Shown here piece after piece: positions 25,884 to 38,787 of a DNA stretch of 64,000 nucleotides. A program made the translations under genes and the position numbers. Under the pieces are notes generated by a model. It did not search any database. It was not told where the DNA came from and worked only from the letters and a program-made list of their open reading frames with translations. Origin of the DNA: Anaeromyces robustus (lineage: Eukaryota; Neocallimastigomycota; Neocallimastigomycetes; Neocallimastigales; Neocallimastigaceae); NCBI GenBank assembly GCA_002104895.1, contig MCFG01000108.1, positions 108,571 to 172,570 of the forward strand, read 5' to 3'. Numbering within the stretch: the stretch's first letter is position 1; each line of letters opens with the position of its first letter.

Positions 25884-28711
25884 GGATTGTACAAATCAAT
25901 AAAATAATTATTTCATTTACTTTTATTTAATATGAAAAAATGGATATGAAATTATTATATTTTAAAAAATATAAAAAATACGAAAAACATAAAGATACCT
26001 ATTTATAAATACATTATTTATTCATACCAAACGCGAAGAAAAGTAATATAGTATTTAAGGAGAAAATACTTATTACTTTTTAAAAACATAACATTATTTT
26101 ACATATATGGATAAAATTATTATTTATTTTTAAAGATAGCTTATAATATAATATTATTATAAAGCTATATATAATACTTTAATTTATATATTAAAGTTAT
26201 TACACTATAGTAAAATTAACTATTAAACTATTATTATATAATAATAGTTAATTGAAAAATTAAAATATATTTTTTTTTTATATTAAATAATCATAGAATA
26301 TTTATTTTTACAGTATTTATATTTTAAATTTTTTTTTTTTTAAAAGAAAATTCATATCGATTTAAATAATAGAAAAAAAAAAAAGATAAATTAAAAAAAA
26401 AAAAAAAAAAAAAGAATTAAAAAAAAAAAAAAAAAAACAAGAAAACAAAAACATAACAAAATGAAAACAAGAAACAAACAAAAAAAATATATATTATACA
26501 TAAACCTTTTATTGTAAAAAGTAGTAAAGAAAAAGTAGTTATGTATAATATTCATAAAAATATACCCATAATAAACATAAAAAAAAAATAATTAAAATAA
26601 ATAAAAAAAAAAAATAACACAATTAAATTAAATAATTATATTAGTGTGTTTTATGTTATGTTTATTATATTAAGTGTTGAGATAAATAATATAATATAAT
26701 ATAATATTAAAATAATAAATTAAAAGAGTGAAAAACACAAAAAAATAAAAAAAAAAAGCCAGATAAAAATAAAAAAAAAAAAAAAAAAGTTTAAAATAAA
26801 AATATAAAATTAATATGATAAAATAAGCAAATGAAAACCAAAAATTAAAAAATCATTAAAATCAAAATCAAAAAATTAAAAAAAAAATCAGAATTGATAA
26901 AAAAAAAAACACAACAAAAACAACAAAGAATATTATTATTGATTAATAATATTTTATGTAATTAAAAAAAAAAGAAGAAAAAAAAATAACTCTATTATAT
27001 TAATAATAATTTAAGAAAATGCAAAAAAAAAAAAAAATATAAAAAATATATAAAAAAAAATATAAAAAAAAAAAAAAATAATAAAAAAAAATAATAAAAA
27101 AATATAAAAGTTTTTTTTTTTTTTATTATTATGTATAACTTTTTTTTTATATTGTTATTGATTAATAATATAACCTAAGTATAATATAATACAATTTAAT
27201 ATAATTTAATATAATATAATATATAATTAATAAAAAAAAAAGTACTTTTAAAAAAAAAAAAACGCTAAACTTTAAACCTTAAAATTAAATTGTACCTTTC
27301 CCTTCCCCAATTTTTTTTTTTTTTTTTTTAGTATTATTTTATTATATTTTTTTTTTATATTTTATCTTATTTAACACATTTCTTTGATTTTTTAATTTTA
27401 ATATTTTGTAATCAAATTTGGCTTTTTTATTTGTTTTAAATTTTAATTTAAGCATTCTTTTTTTTTATTATTTTATTTTATTTTTATTTTTTTTAGAATG
27501 TTCACGTTTAATATAAATTAATTATTAAATTTCATTTAAAATCATTAAAAATCATTAAAAAAAAGAATGCATTCATAAATTTTAAATATTAAAAATAAAT
27601 ATATAAATTATTAATAATATTATATTTTATTATTTTATTTTTAAAATACAATTATAATTAAAAATTCAAAATTCAAAATAAAAAAATAAAAAAATAAAAA
27701 GAGAGAGAAAACAACAACAACAACAATAATAATAATAATAATAAAAAACAACAACAAAATAAATAAAAACTAAAGCAAATACAAAAAAAAAAAAAAAACA
27801 AAAAAAAAAAAAAATCAATAATAATTAAATATTACTTTGTAATTAAATAAATTATTATAATTAATGTAAATAATATTCATTTATAATATAAAAAACTATT
27901 TATTAAATAAAATTAAGTAAATAAATAAATAATAAATAAATAAATAAATTTTAATATCATTCTTTCTTTTATTTTATTTTTTCATAATAGTAAATTAGTA
28001 TGAGTAATTATTATTATATTATTATTGTCAGTATTATTATAATGAAAAAAAAAGAAGGAAAGAATAGTTAATATAAAAATAAATATTATTTTATATTAAA
28101 TAATTATTTATATTTTACATTAATATAAAATTTTAGAAAAATCGAAAATTTTTAAATAATTATAAATAATAATAATTAATAATTAATAAATAATTAATAA
28201 ATAATTAATAATTAAATATTTAATAATTAATTGTTATTATTATTTTTTATTATTTACATTTATTATATATTTTTATTGTTTAATGTATAATAGTTAATAT
28301 TTTTTTTTCTATTTACATTATGTATGGGTATTGTTGTAGTATTGCTTTTATTTTATTTTATTTTATTTTTTTTTACAATGATACTCTATTAAAATAATAC
28401 TCTAATACTCTATATAAAATAATTAGAAATTCTACAGTAATATTTAATTTAAATAAATAAAATTCAAAGCTTTCTTTTATTTTTTATTTATTAATAAAAA
28501 AAGTATTATTCAATTTATCTTCAGTCTTATATATATATTTATTTATTATTATTCAAAAGGTTAATAATTAAATAAAATTTACAATTCTATGTTTTATCCT
28601 AAAGGAAAAATAATTATAATTATATATTATAGGTAAATATAATATATAATTATATATATTTTTTATATTTATAATTAAAATAATAAATAAATAAATAAAT
28701 AAATAAAAAAA

Positions 28712-28742
<31 letters not shown>

Positions 28743-28764
28743 ATCAATAAATCAATAAATAAAT

Positions 28765-28818
<54 letters not shown>

Positions 28819-28899
28819 TCAACAGCGATAATAATAATAAAGAATTATATAATATTTTTTATTAAAAAAGTTTTTTTTAAATGTTATGTAATAATAATA

Positions 28900-28930
<31 letters not shown>

Positions 28931-30353
28931 TATAACATCAACAATGATAATAGTATTATTAAATAACATATTCATATTATTAAGTAAACTTTCGCTAATT
29001 TTTTTATTTATTTATTTATATCAATAAATATAACAGTAGGGAATGGAATATTTATACATTATCAGGATTTTTTAACATTATAACAGAATTTATTTTAAAT
29101 TCTTCCATTAATTAATATTACCCATGTTCATTTAATATAAATTATTTATACTACTAAACTATTGATATTTTAAAAATTATATATATATATAATGAGGTAG
29201 ATATGAAAATACTTATGTAGGTTACAAACCATTTTGTATACACTAGTACCTTTTACATTTAACAGAATTTATCTTAATTAAAATAATAATTTAACTTTAT
29301 ATATTCATATCTGAATTGTTAATTTTGTTAAAAATATAATAATGTATTTAATAAAATAATAAAAAAGAACAAAATATACAAATTTATGAAAAAAAAAATA
29401 GTAATAAAATTTCGAAATGTTTTGTATTATATCAGAAGTATTCATTCAATATTTTATTCATTATTATAATTTTCTTTTTCTATTATATCTTTTTTTTTTT
29501 TATCTTTTTCTTTATCTTTATCTTTTTCTTTATCTTTTTTTTTTTTATTTTATTTTATTTTATTTTATTTTTTTTTTTTTTGGTGTAACAATTTATATTT
29601 AATATAATAGTTTTTATATAATTAAAAATTGTAAATTAATTAAAATAATAGGTTAATTAACACTAATAAAATTAAGAGAATCATTTTTAAAATTTTTAAA
29701 ATTTTAAATTTATGAAAATTTAATTTATAATTAAGAATTATTTAATAATTATTTACATATTTTATATTTATATTTATATAATTATATAACCTTGTTACAC
29801 TAAATATGTTCCATTAAATTATTATAATTAAAATTATAATATTTAATGTGTTGATTTAATTTTTTTTTTTTTAAATATGTCAAAAAAGTTTTTTGTTAAG
29901 TCATATTTGAAAGAATAATGATTATATATTTTTTAATTTTAAAAAAAAAATAAAATAATATATAAAGAAAAGAAAGCATAAAAGAAAGATAATATAATAT
30001 ATAATGCAACTTTTAAATTATATATTAAATATAATAAAAAAAACTAATTTATCATTATTTTAAATAATTTATCTATACATACTGTTTTTAAATAAATGAA
30101 TTTTGATTTTGATATAACATTATTTATAAAAGAATATATAACAATTATATTTAAATATTTGAAATTTGTTTAATATCAAAAAAAAATACTTTCCCAAGAA
30201 GAAATAATTTTTTTTATATCAAAGCACTATAATTGTTTATACTAAAAATATCATTATATATATATATGAACTCATCATAATAAATAAATCTATTTTAAAA
30301 AAAATTATAATCAAAAGTTAAAATAAAAAAAAAAAAAAAATAAATAAAATATT
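25884..30353. other. Intergenic stretch, A-rich then mixed A/T
   Basis: No gene seen. 26340-27110 is strongly A-rich on the plus strand with poly-A runs, and 27300-27530 is T-rich. (AAAT)n and (AAT)n lie at 28683-28816. Open frames here are simple-sequence artefacts. Confidence 0.7.
28683..28816. repeat. Compound microsatellite (AAAT)n-(AAT)n
   Basis: About 20 AAAT tetramers, with a few ATCA interruptions, run into about 17 AAT triplets. A shorter (AAT)n copy with a similar 'AACATCAACA' tail follows at about 28890-28945, which suggests a local duplication. Confidence 0.9.
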
Positions 30354-30489
30354 ATGCATTATCATAAATTCTCTTTATTTTTTATATTTATAATAATATT
30401 TTTTGGAATAATAAAATGTCAAGCAAAAACTTTAGAAAATAATAATAGTAATAATAATGATGATAAAATAACAAGTAATAATAGTAAGA

Positions 30490-30522
<33 letters not shown>

Positions 30523-30591
30523 GTAAGAGTAATAATAAAAATACTAATACTAATACTAATAATGATAGTAAGAGTAATAATAATAACAATA

Positions 30592-30690
<99 letters not shown>

Positions 30691-30921
30691 TCGACAGTGA
30701 TAATAGTAATAATAATAGTAACAACACTAACACCAACCTATCAACCTTCACTACTACCATCGAGATCAGTAGTAATAGTACAGAAAATGGTGACAGTGAT
30801 GACTTTTTTAATGTATATTATAAATCAAATAGTTTAATGGATGATGTAAAACAATTAAAAATGTTAGTATATATATAGATCATCATTTGAAAAATTTGTA
30901 TATGAATAATATCGTTGACAT

Positions 30922-30980
<59 letters not shown>

Positions 30981-32152
30981 TTCATATTTTTATTTATTAT
31001 TTTAACTATTTTTTCTTTCTTTTTTTTTTTTTAATATAATATTATAAATGAATTTATACTCCAATACATATAAATTCAAATTAACAAATATATAAATACG
31101 AATATATATACTCATATATCTATGAAAAATAAATTTATAAAATGAATATAAATATTAATTCATGTTCATGTAATATAAAACAATATAACATATATACATT
31201 TATATATATTTATTTTTTTCATTCTCTCTCTCTCTCTATATATATATATATAAATATTTAAAAAAAAAATAAATAAAGTGTTAAATGTTCAGGAGAAGAA
31301 GATCGTAGTTGTCCCAAATATACTATTGGATGTCAATATTATATAAATAGTTCAAAATTTGATAAAGTAGCAAATCATGATTATTATTGTAAAATTAATT
31401 TTATATGTCATGAAAATAGTCCATGTTATTTTTTTAATACGGATAATACATTTAATTTATTTAATATTTATGAAAAAGGAATACAATATAGAAATAAAGA
31501 TGATTTACAAAAAACTTTTATTTTTCATTCATGTAATCAACAAAAATATATTAGTGGTAATTGTCGAACTCCAAAATGTAAAAGTAATGAAGATTGTTTT
31601 TCAAATAATTGTATAGATGGTACTTGTTTTACGGATGATACCAATCCTGCTTATATATGTTCTTTAAGAGATGATGTTAATAATGAATTCGTAAATTGTC
31701 GATTAAATCATCAAGAAAAATGTAATTATAATGAAGATTGTCATAGTAATGTATGTCTTGGAAATTTATGTGTAGAATTACAAGAAAAATATAATGAAAT
31801 TGAAGAAGAACAATATAGAAATAAAGAAGAACAAGAAAAAAGGGAAGAAGAAGAAAAGGAAAAACAAAAACATTCAACTAGACATGCTATATCTATATTT
31901 TTAGCCTTTTTTTCTTTTTGTTTTATATGTTTATCAGGTTTAATTATATTTTGTATGTTTTGTCGTTATCCAGCTAAAAAAGTTAGAATTAATAATGGAA
32001 GTATGTTTACTCATTCAGAAACTATATATATACTTAATGATAATAATGAATTAATTAAAACTAAAATTAAAATGTTGGAAAGTGCTCATTCTTCTTCTTC
32101 ATATACCTCAAGACATAGAGATAAAAAAAGAATTGTAACAAATCTCTATTAA
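30354..32152 (+). CDS. Single-pass membrane protein, Asn-rich and Cys-rich ectodomain
   Basis: Exon 1 is 30354-30862 and exon 2 is 31279-32152. The intron starts GTTAGT and ends at an AAAG acceptor; phase 2 joins correctly and gives 460 residues. A signal peptide is evident (residues about 1-24, 'FSLFFIFIIIFFGI' then 'CQA'). An Asn/Ser tract (about 30-125) encoded by AAT runs follows, then a Cys-rich part. The latter contains two similar modules, 'CKSNEDCFSNNCIDGTC' and 'CNYNEDCHSNVCLGNLC', which look like small disulfide knots of the Dickkopf/colipase spacing. A charged Glu/Lys/Gln segment, a transmembrane helix (about 371-397) and a basic cytosolic tail of about 65 residues complete it. I infer a cell-surface or cell-wall-facing protein. 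No named family is recognised. The intron carries a poly-T run of over 50 nt. Confidence 0.75.
30924..30977. repeat. Poly-T tract of more than 50 nt inside an intron
   Basis: An uninterrupted T run lies in the intron of the Cys-rich membrane protein gene, about 60 nt after the donor. It is among the longest homopolymers in the window. Confidence 0.9.
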
Positions 32153-33693
32153 TAAATAATATTATATTATATTATATTAGATTTTATTATTTTATTATTT
32201 TATTATTTTATTATTTTATTATTTTATATTAGATTTTATAATTAATTAAATAATATTTTTATATATATCAATATCTATTTTACATATAGCTATAAAAATA
32301 AAATTCAAAACAAAAAAAAAAAAAAGACATAAAAAAAACAAAAACAAACAAACAAACAGAAAAAAAGAAAAAAAAACAAAAAAACAAAAAAAACAAAAAA
32401 ACAAAAATAAAACAAACAAAAAAGAAAAAGAAAACAAGACGAATATAGTTTATTATATATTTTTTGAATATCTATTTAATGTAACAATATATTCTATATT
32501 ATACTAATACCATATACTTTTACTCTTGTCAATATATATAATTCAATGATAAATTAAAATATTTATATATAATATGATATACAGAAACTATTATACTTTT
32601 TTATATTCAAATATATATATGTTTATATATTTAAATGAATATTTTAATTAAATATTGAATTATATATTTTATACCATTTTTACAGTAGAGTATAATATAT
32701 ATATTTTTTTAATAAATATAAAATATTCTATTTGTAATTAGTTATTTATGATAATAATTAATTAATTATTATTATTATTATTTTATTATTGTAATTAGAG
32801 TTAATATTTATTGTCAAAAAAAAAAAAAAAAAAAAAAAAAAACATATTTTATATTTATAATATAGAAAAATGTATTTAATAATATTTTTTTTTCATTATC
32901 ATTTAATATATATATATATAAAATGTAACAAAATAAAAAGCATTATAAATCTATTCATTCATATAAAAAATAAAAAAATTATTTTTTGTGAGTGTAGCAA
33001 TATTTAAAAAAATTCTATATACATTAGAAAAATTGTATTATAGAATTAAAAAAAATAAATGAATATATAAAAAAAAAAAGAAAAAAATAGAAAAGTTTAA
33101 TGATGATGCTTGTAAAAAAAAAAAAATTTTTTAATTCATAGAATAGTTTTAAAAATTATTTATTGGGTGTGAGGTATAACACTTTTAAGGTTCAGAAAAT
33201 TTTTAAATAAGGAAAGAATTTTGTTTTAATAAAATTTATTATATTTATTAATTATTTATTATATTTTTGAACTTAATTTTTGTCTACATTTTATATTAGA
33301 TATTTTTAATTCTTTTTATACTTTTAAAATTATAATTATTTAATATTTGTATAATTATTTCTTTACCTTATTTTTAAGGAGAAAAATAAGGAGTTTATAA
33401 TTATAACTAATATAAATAATTAATCACTATTTTCTATATTTTACCTAATGTTATAAAACTATAATTAATGTAAATAATACATTAATTTATGTATATAATA
33501 AAATAATTTTATAGATTTTATGTTCTTATATTATTAATTAATTTCTTAATAAATTTATGTATTGTAATAAAATTTAATACGTATTAAATTATTATATAAT
33601 TTACATTATATAATAATTTATTGTGGCGCATTATTTACTAATAATTTTAAATTTATGTTTATTTTACTTCATTTGCCCGTTCCAAGATATAAC
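32153..33693. other. Intergenic stretch between convergent features
   Basis: No gene seen. 32310-32420 is an A/C-rich simple stretch. 33370-33390 ('GAGAAAAATAAGGAG') and 33600-33680 could include remains of the 3' untranslated part of the neighbouring retroelement fragment, but I could not define a long terminal repeat. Confidence 0.55.
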
Positions 33694-34329
33694 TTACTCT
33701 GAAGTTGTAGAGATTTTTATAACATTCTTTAGGTGGACAGGTCTTTCTAATTCTTCCTCAGAATCGGGGTCCATTAATTTAACCGTATTAAAATTTATTC
33801 CAACTACCTTGTAAGGACCTGTGAAGTAGGGTTCTAATTTCAGACGTGTAAAATTTCTTACTTTAACTAAATCTCCCTTTTTGATTTGGTTTTGTTTATT
33901 ATTTTTATATAGTTCATTCCTTTCTTTTTCCCATCTTTTGGCTTTACTCTTAAGATTATGATAAGCATCTAAAGTCCATTGGTAATGATTGCAAAATTTT
34001 TCTAGTAAAATTTCGTCGGACGATTTGTCATTTTTGTTATTATACGTTTGGGATATTGTGGCTAATTCGAACGGTTGTTGGTCAATACGTCCGTATAATA
34101 GCTCAAAACTCGAATATTTTGTGGCGTTGTTCCTGGATGTTCTTATTGCCCACAAAGCCGATGGCAAAACTAAATCCCAGTCTTGATTCGTTTCTCCTAA
34201 TAGTCTAATTTCTTTGGAGATTTCTTTATTTTTATTTTCGGTTAAACCATTGGACTCAGGGTGGTAAGTGGTAGTAAATTTTATGTATACATCATACATA
34301 TCCAAGAAGATTTTTGTAAGGTCAGCCAC
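33694..34329 (-). mobile_element. Ty3/Gypsy retrotransposon integrase, 5'-truncated fragment
   Basis: An open frame of 211 codons covers the C-terminal half of a Ty3/Gypsy-type integrase. It begins inside the catalytic core just after the second Asp motif, and keeps the third catalytic acidic residue region ('YHPESNGLTENKNKE', Glu31). It continues with 'DWDLVLPSALWAIRTSRN' and ends with the GPY/F module ('EPYFTGPYKVVGINFNTV') near residues 165-180. The first codon of the frame is GTG and an in-frame TAA sits two codons upstream, so the left end is a truncation, not a start. Composition is much richer in G/C than its surroundings and the frame is intact, which suggests a fairly recent insertion. 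No reverse transcriptase, protease or paired LTRs are seen in the window. The truncated edge lies about 185 bp upstream of the YJU2 start. Confidence 0.9.
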
Positions 34330-34513
34330 AAATTATAAAAAATTTTTTTTTTTTTTAAAAAATTTGTTTATGCTACCAAATTCTATTTTCAAAAATTTAA
34401 AAATTTATTAATATATATAATATATATTTGAAATTTTTTAAAAAAAATTTTTTTTTTATCTTCTTTTCTTCATTTTAATATTATTTTATATTGTTATAAA
34501 ATAAAAAAAGAAT

Positions 34514-37312
34514 ATGAGTGAAAGAAAAGTTTTAAATAAGTATTTCCCACCAGATTTCGATCCATGTAAGTAATATATATATAATAGTTAATTTTATTTA
34601 TTATTAAAATAATTACTTTTTTTTTTTAACAATCTATTAAAAAAAAAAAAAAATAATAATTTTAATATGTATATTTTATATTACATTATTAAAAAAAATC
34701 AAAAATGATTAGCGAAAATCCCAAAGAGAGTCAAGAAGAAGAATGAACAACATAAAGTAAATAATATATATATATACATTTAATAATTTATTTTTAATTC
34801 AAATATATCATTTAATATATATTAAAATTTTATTTTATTAATGTAAATTTTTCATAATATCTATATTTTAAAATATCTAATATTATATAATTTAATATTT
34901 TATTTTATTTTATTTTATTTTATTTTATTTCTTTTATTTATTAGGTTCGTTTAATGGCTCCTTTTTCAATGCATTGTGTAACTTGTAATTATTGAAATAT
35001 TTTAATAATATACATTTTTTATTAAGTTAATTGGAATAATTTTTAATACATACAACCTTTTAAGATGTTTTTTCATATATATATATTTTACCATTACCAT
35101 AATTGAAATATGATAATAAAAACAGTTTATTCATCTTATAGATATTAAATATATTTATTGATTAAAAAAAGACAGGAACAAAGACCAATAAATTAATTCA
35201 AATAATCCATTTTTTTATAATTATATTATAAGAATTGTCAATCAATTTTATATATATATTTTCAGAAATCATTAAAAGTATTCCATTTGTAATATTAATT
35301 ATACATATAAAGAAAGATGAAATGTGATATTATAATTATAATAATTTTTTTATAAGCATATATATCATTATATTCTATTAATGTCATTTATATATAAAAG
35401 TATTAAAAAAAAACGTAACATTTCAGTAAATGTTTTAAAAAAAATATAATTGTAACAGTATTATTAAATATATTGATTAAAAAGAGACAGGAACAAAGAC
35501 TAATAAATTAATTCAAATAATACATTTTTATTATAATTACATTATAACAATTGTTAATCAATTATATATATATATTTAGAAAGTCATTAAAAATATTCCA
35601 TTTGTAATATTAATTCTATATATAAAAAAAGATGAAATGTGATATAATTATAATTATAATAATTTTTTTATTAGCATATATATCATTATATTTTATGTCA
35701 TTTATATAAAAGTATTAAAAAAAAGAAAAACGTAACATTTCAGTAAATGTTTTAAAAAAAATATAATTCTAACAGTATTATTAAATTTCATAAAGAAATC
35801 CATATTAAAATTAAAATTCAGGAAATAATAAATATATTAACAGCAATTTTAACTAGAACAATGAACATTTAATTAATTAGGCTATTTTTTTTTTTTTATT
35901 CATAGAAAAAAAAAAAAAAAAGAAAAAAGAAAAATATATTAATTTTTTTAAAACTTTTATTTTATATTATTTTAATTTATATTATAATTACAAAATATTA
36001 ATAATATTTTTAATTTTTTTTTAATATTTTTTCTTATTATAGGTGGTAATTGGATTGCAAAAAGTACTAAATTTAATGTAATTATTATAAAATTTATTTT
36101 TTTTTTATTTTATTTTATTTTATAATATATAAATAGTAATAAATGATAATTAATAATAATTAATATAATAATACTAATAACAATATATATATATATTATA
36201 TATTGTAAAATATATAAAAAATTTTTATTAAAATAGGCAAGAAAAGAAACTGTAGAAGGGGAAATGTATTTAACTATTAAAATTTATCGTTTTTATATTC
36301 GATGTCCAAGATGTTCAGCAGAAATTACTTTTAAAACTGATCCAAAAAATGCGGATTATGTTTGTGAACATGGTAATATATATATATATATTTATTATAT
36401 ATTTATTTATTTATTGTTAATATTATTATTAGTATTAAAATTATGATTATTTTTATCAGTATTAACATTAATTATTAAATGATTTTTTTTTTTTTTTACA
36501 TGGTATTATTATAATATATGTGAACAGGGGCATTAAGAAATTTCGATTCCTCAAGAGAAGAAAGAATTTTAGGGGAAGAAATGAAATTAGAAAGACAACA
36601 ACAAGAAGAAAATAATCCAATGAAAGCATTAGAAAATCGTACCTTAGAATCTAAAAAAGAAATGGATATCTTAGATGCATTAGATGAAATTCGTACAAAA
36701 AATGCAAGAACGGAAAGACTTAATATTGATGAAGTTAATGAAAAAATTTTAAAACGTCAACAAAAAACAGAAGAAGAACTTTTAAGAATGGAAGAAGAAG
36801 AAATTGATAAAATTGCTAAAGCTACATTTAAAAATGAAGATGGTGATACTGTAAAAAGACTTTCTGATGATATGAATATTAAATCTTTATTAAATCAAAA
36901 ATATCATATTACTCCTTCATCATCATCATCTTTATCATCATCTCTATTTTCTAATAATTCTAAAAACACCGCCACCACCAATAATAATAACAAAAATAAT
37001 AATATTAATAATAATAATAATAATACTAAAAATGAAATTAGTAATATGATTAAAAAACGTCGACCAGAAAATGATTTACTTTCTAATGTCATTAAAAAGA
37101 AATCTAAACCAACATCTACAACATCTACAAATACTAATAATACCAAATCTACTATACCATTAATTAAAAAAAATAATACCCCTAATGGTATAGTTAAAAA
37201 GAATACTACTACTACTACTACTATTACTACTTCAACATCTGCACCTGCCCCTGCACAAAATTCATTAACTTCACTATTTGCTGCTTATGATAGTGATAGT
37301 GATAGTGATTAA
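34514..37312 (+). CDS. YJU2: Spliceosome factor YJU2 / CWC16 (CCDC94 family)
   Basis: Six exons: 34514-34565, 34713-34756, 34945-34984, 36043-36077, 36237-36372 and 36528-37312. All junctions are GT-AG and phase-consistent, giving 363 residues. YJU2 binds the activated spliceosome and supports the first transesterification step (branching) in the nucleus. The N-terminus '[17 protein letters not shown]' is the family signature. A zinc-ribbon-like pair of CxxC motifs follows (Cys43/Cys46 and Cys80/Cys83, in 'HCVTC' and '[16 protein letters not shown]'). Helical charged sequence (about 105-215) then leads to a low-complexity Asn/Ser/Thr/Lys tail ending 'YDSDSDSD'. Exons 2-4 are only 44, 40 and 35 nt. 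Intron 3 is 1,058 nt and carries a 315-bp tandem duplication. The start is fixed by family conservation. Confidence 0.97.
35147..35780 (+). repeat. 315-bp tandem duplication inside YJU2 intron 3
   Basis: Two neighbouring copies, each beginning near 'TATATTTATTGATTAAAA' and sharing 'GACAGGAACAAAGAC', 'TCCATTTGTAATATTAATT' and 'CGTAACATTTCAGTAAATG'. The anchor string is at 35171 and 35486, so the period is 315 bp. The copies differ by scattered substitutions and small indels. Together they make up well over half of the 1,058-nt intron. Confidence 0.9.
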
Positions 37313-38177
37313 AAAAAAAAATAACAATAATTAATAATAATTTATTATTATTAATTATTATTTATTATTTTTTTATAAGAGAATAGAAAAGATAATATAA
37401 ATTAACATATCTATAAATATATATAAATATACATAAAAAAATATATTATTAATTATCTTTTCATTTTTTTTTTCATTATATATAAAACTAAACTCTTTAA
37501 TTTATTATTATTTTTTATATTTTTTTTTTATTTTTTTGGAAATTATATTTTTATATATATTTATGTATAAAAATATTATCAAAGAATAATTAATATTCAT
37601 TCTAATATCTAACTTATTTATTTATCACATAATTATTTATTAACATAAAAATTCATTTTTTTTTAATAAAATAAAATGAAATGAAAATAAAATACTAATA
37701 AAAATCATAATAAAAATCATAATAAAAATCATAATCATAATCATATATAATAATAAAGTTTATGATCTCAGTTTTTTTTTTTAACAATACTAATAATTAA
37801 TATGAATAACATTAATAAAATAATGTTATAAATATTACCAGTATTATTATTAATGAATTTTTTTTTGTTTTTACAGATATCTTATTTAATAAAGTCAATA
37901 AAAAAAATAAAATTGGAATAATTAATAGTATAAAAAAAAAAAAGAAAAAGAAAAAAAAAAAATATTGAAATTGGTCAAGTTATTTATTAGATAATCATAA
38001 AAAAAAAAAAAAAAGTAACAAAAATATTGAAATAGGCAAAGTTATTTATTAAATAATCATAAAAAAAAAAATAATAAAAGATTATAAACATTTTTTTTTT
38101 TTAATCTTAATAGATTTATTTTTTTATTTATTTAATAATTTTTTTATGTGCTTTCATCGTATAAATAATAAATAATA

Positions 38178-38182
38178 CAATC

Positions 38183-38229
<47 letters not shown>
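38178..38229. repeat. (ATT)n microsatellite
   Basis: About 17 uninterrupted ATT triplets. Confidence 0.9.
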
Positions 38230-38703
38230 TCTTTTTTTTTTAATAAATAAAAAGTGTTAAATTAAAATATGTCTTTTTTTTTTTTTTTTTCTTTTTGTCT
38301 GTGTGTGCGTTTACCTATTTATGAAATCCTTTAATAACTATATAAGAACTATATACTATTGAATTTTTTTTTTTTTTAATAAATATGAAGAACTATCTAC
38401 CTAAGTTATTAATATTATTATTTAAAAATTATTAATGTATGAAGTATTCATTATTATAATCAACTTTTTTTTTTTTTAAATATAAGAGATGCGATTATAT
38501 ACTTAAATATAATTATATATAATATAAATAATTATGATATATGCATTAAATAAATATTAAATCTTAAATATTTATATATATATATATTATTATTATAACA
38601 TTTAAGTATAATAAAAACAAATTTCATTATAAACTATTATAAATATACATATTATAATTAAAATAATGGAAAAAAAAAATAAATAAATAAAAAATAAATA
38701 TAA

Positions 38704-38706
<3 letters not shown>

Positions 38707-38758
<52 letters not shown>

Positions 38759-38787
38759 GTTTTTTTTTTTTCTTTTTTTCTTTTTTT
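38707..38787. repeat. Poly-A run followed by poly-T run (snap-back)
   Basis: Close to 50 A residues are followed by 'CTG' and then T-rich sequence. This can fold into a long A/T hairpin and is a likely fragile or polymorphic point. Confidence 0.85.

Noticed and set aside
30419-30760. Minus-strand poly-Leu open frame and plus-strand poly-Ile frame at 30562-30837
   Set aside because: They are other frames of the AAT run that encodes the Asn tract of the membrane protein.
31955-32152. Separate 65-codon gene
   Set aside because: It is the 3' part of exon 2 of the Cys-rich membrane protein, in frame with the upstream coding.
36264-36446. Stand-alone 60-codon gene
   Set aside because: It is YJU2 exon 5 read through its donor site into the intron.
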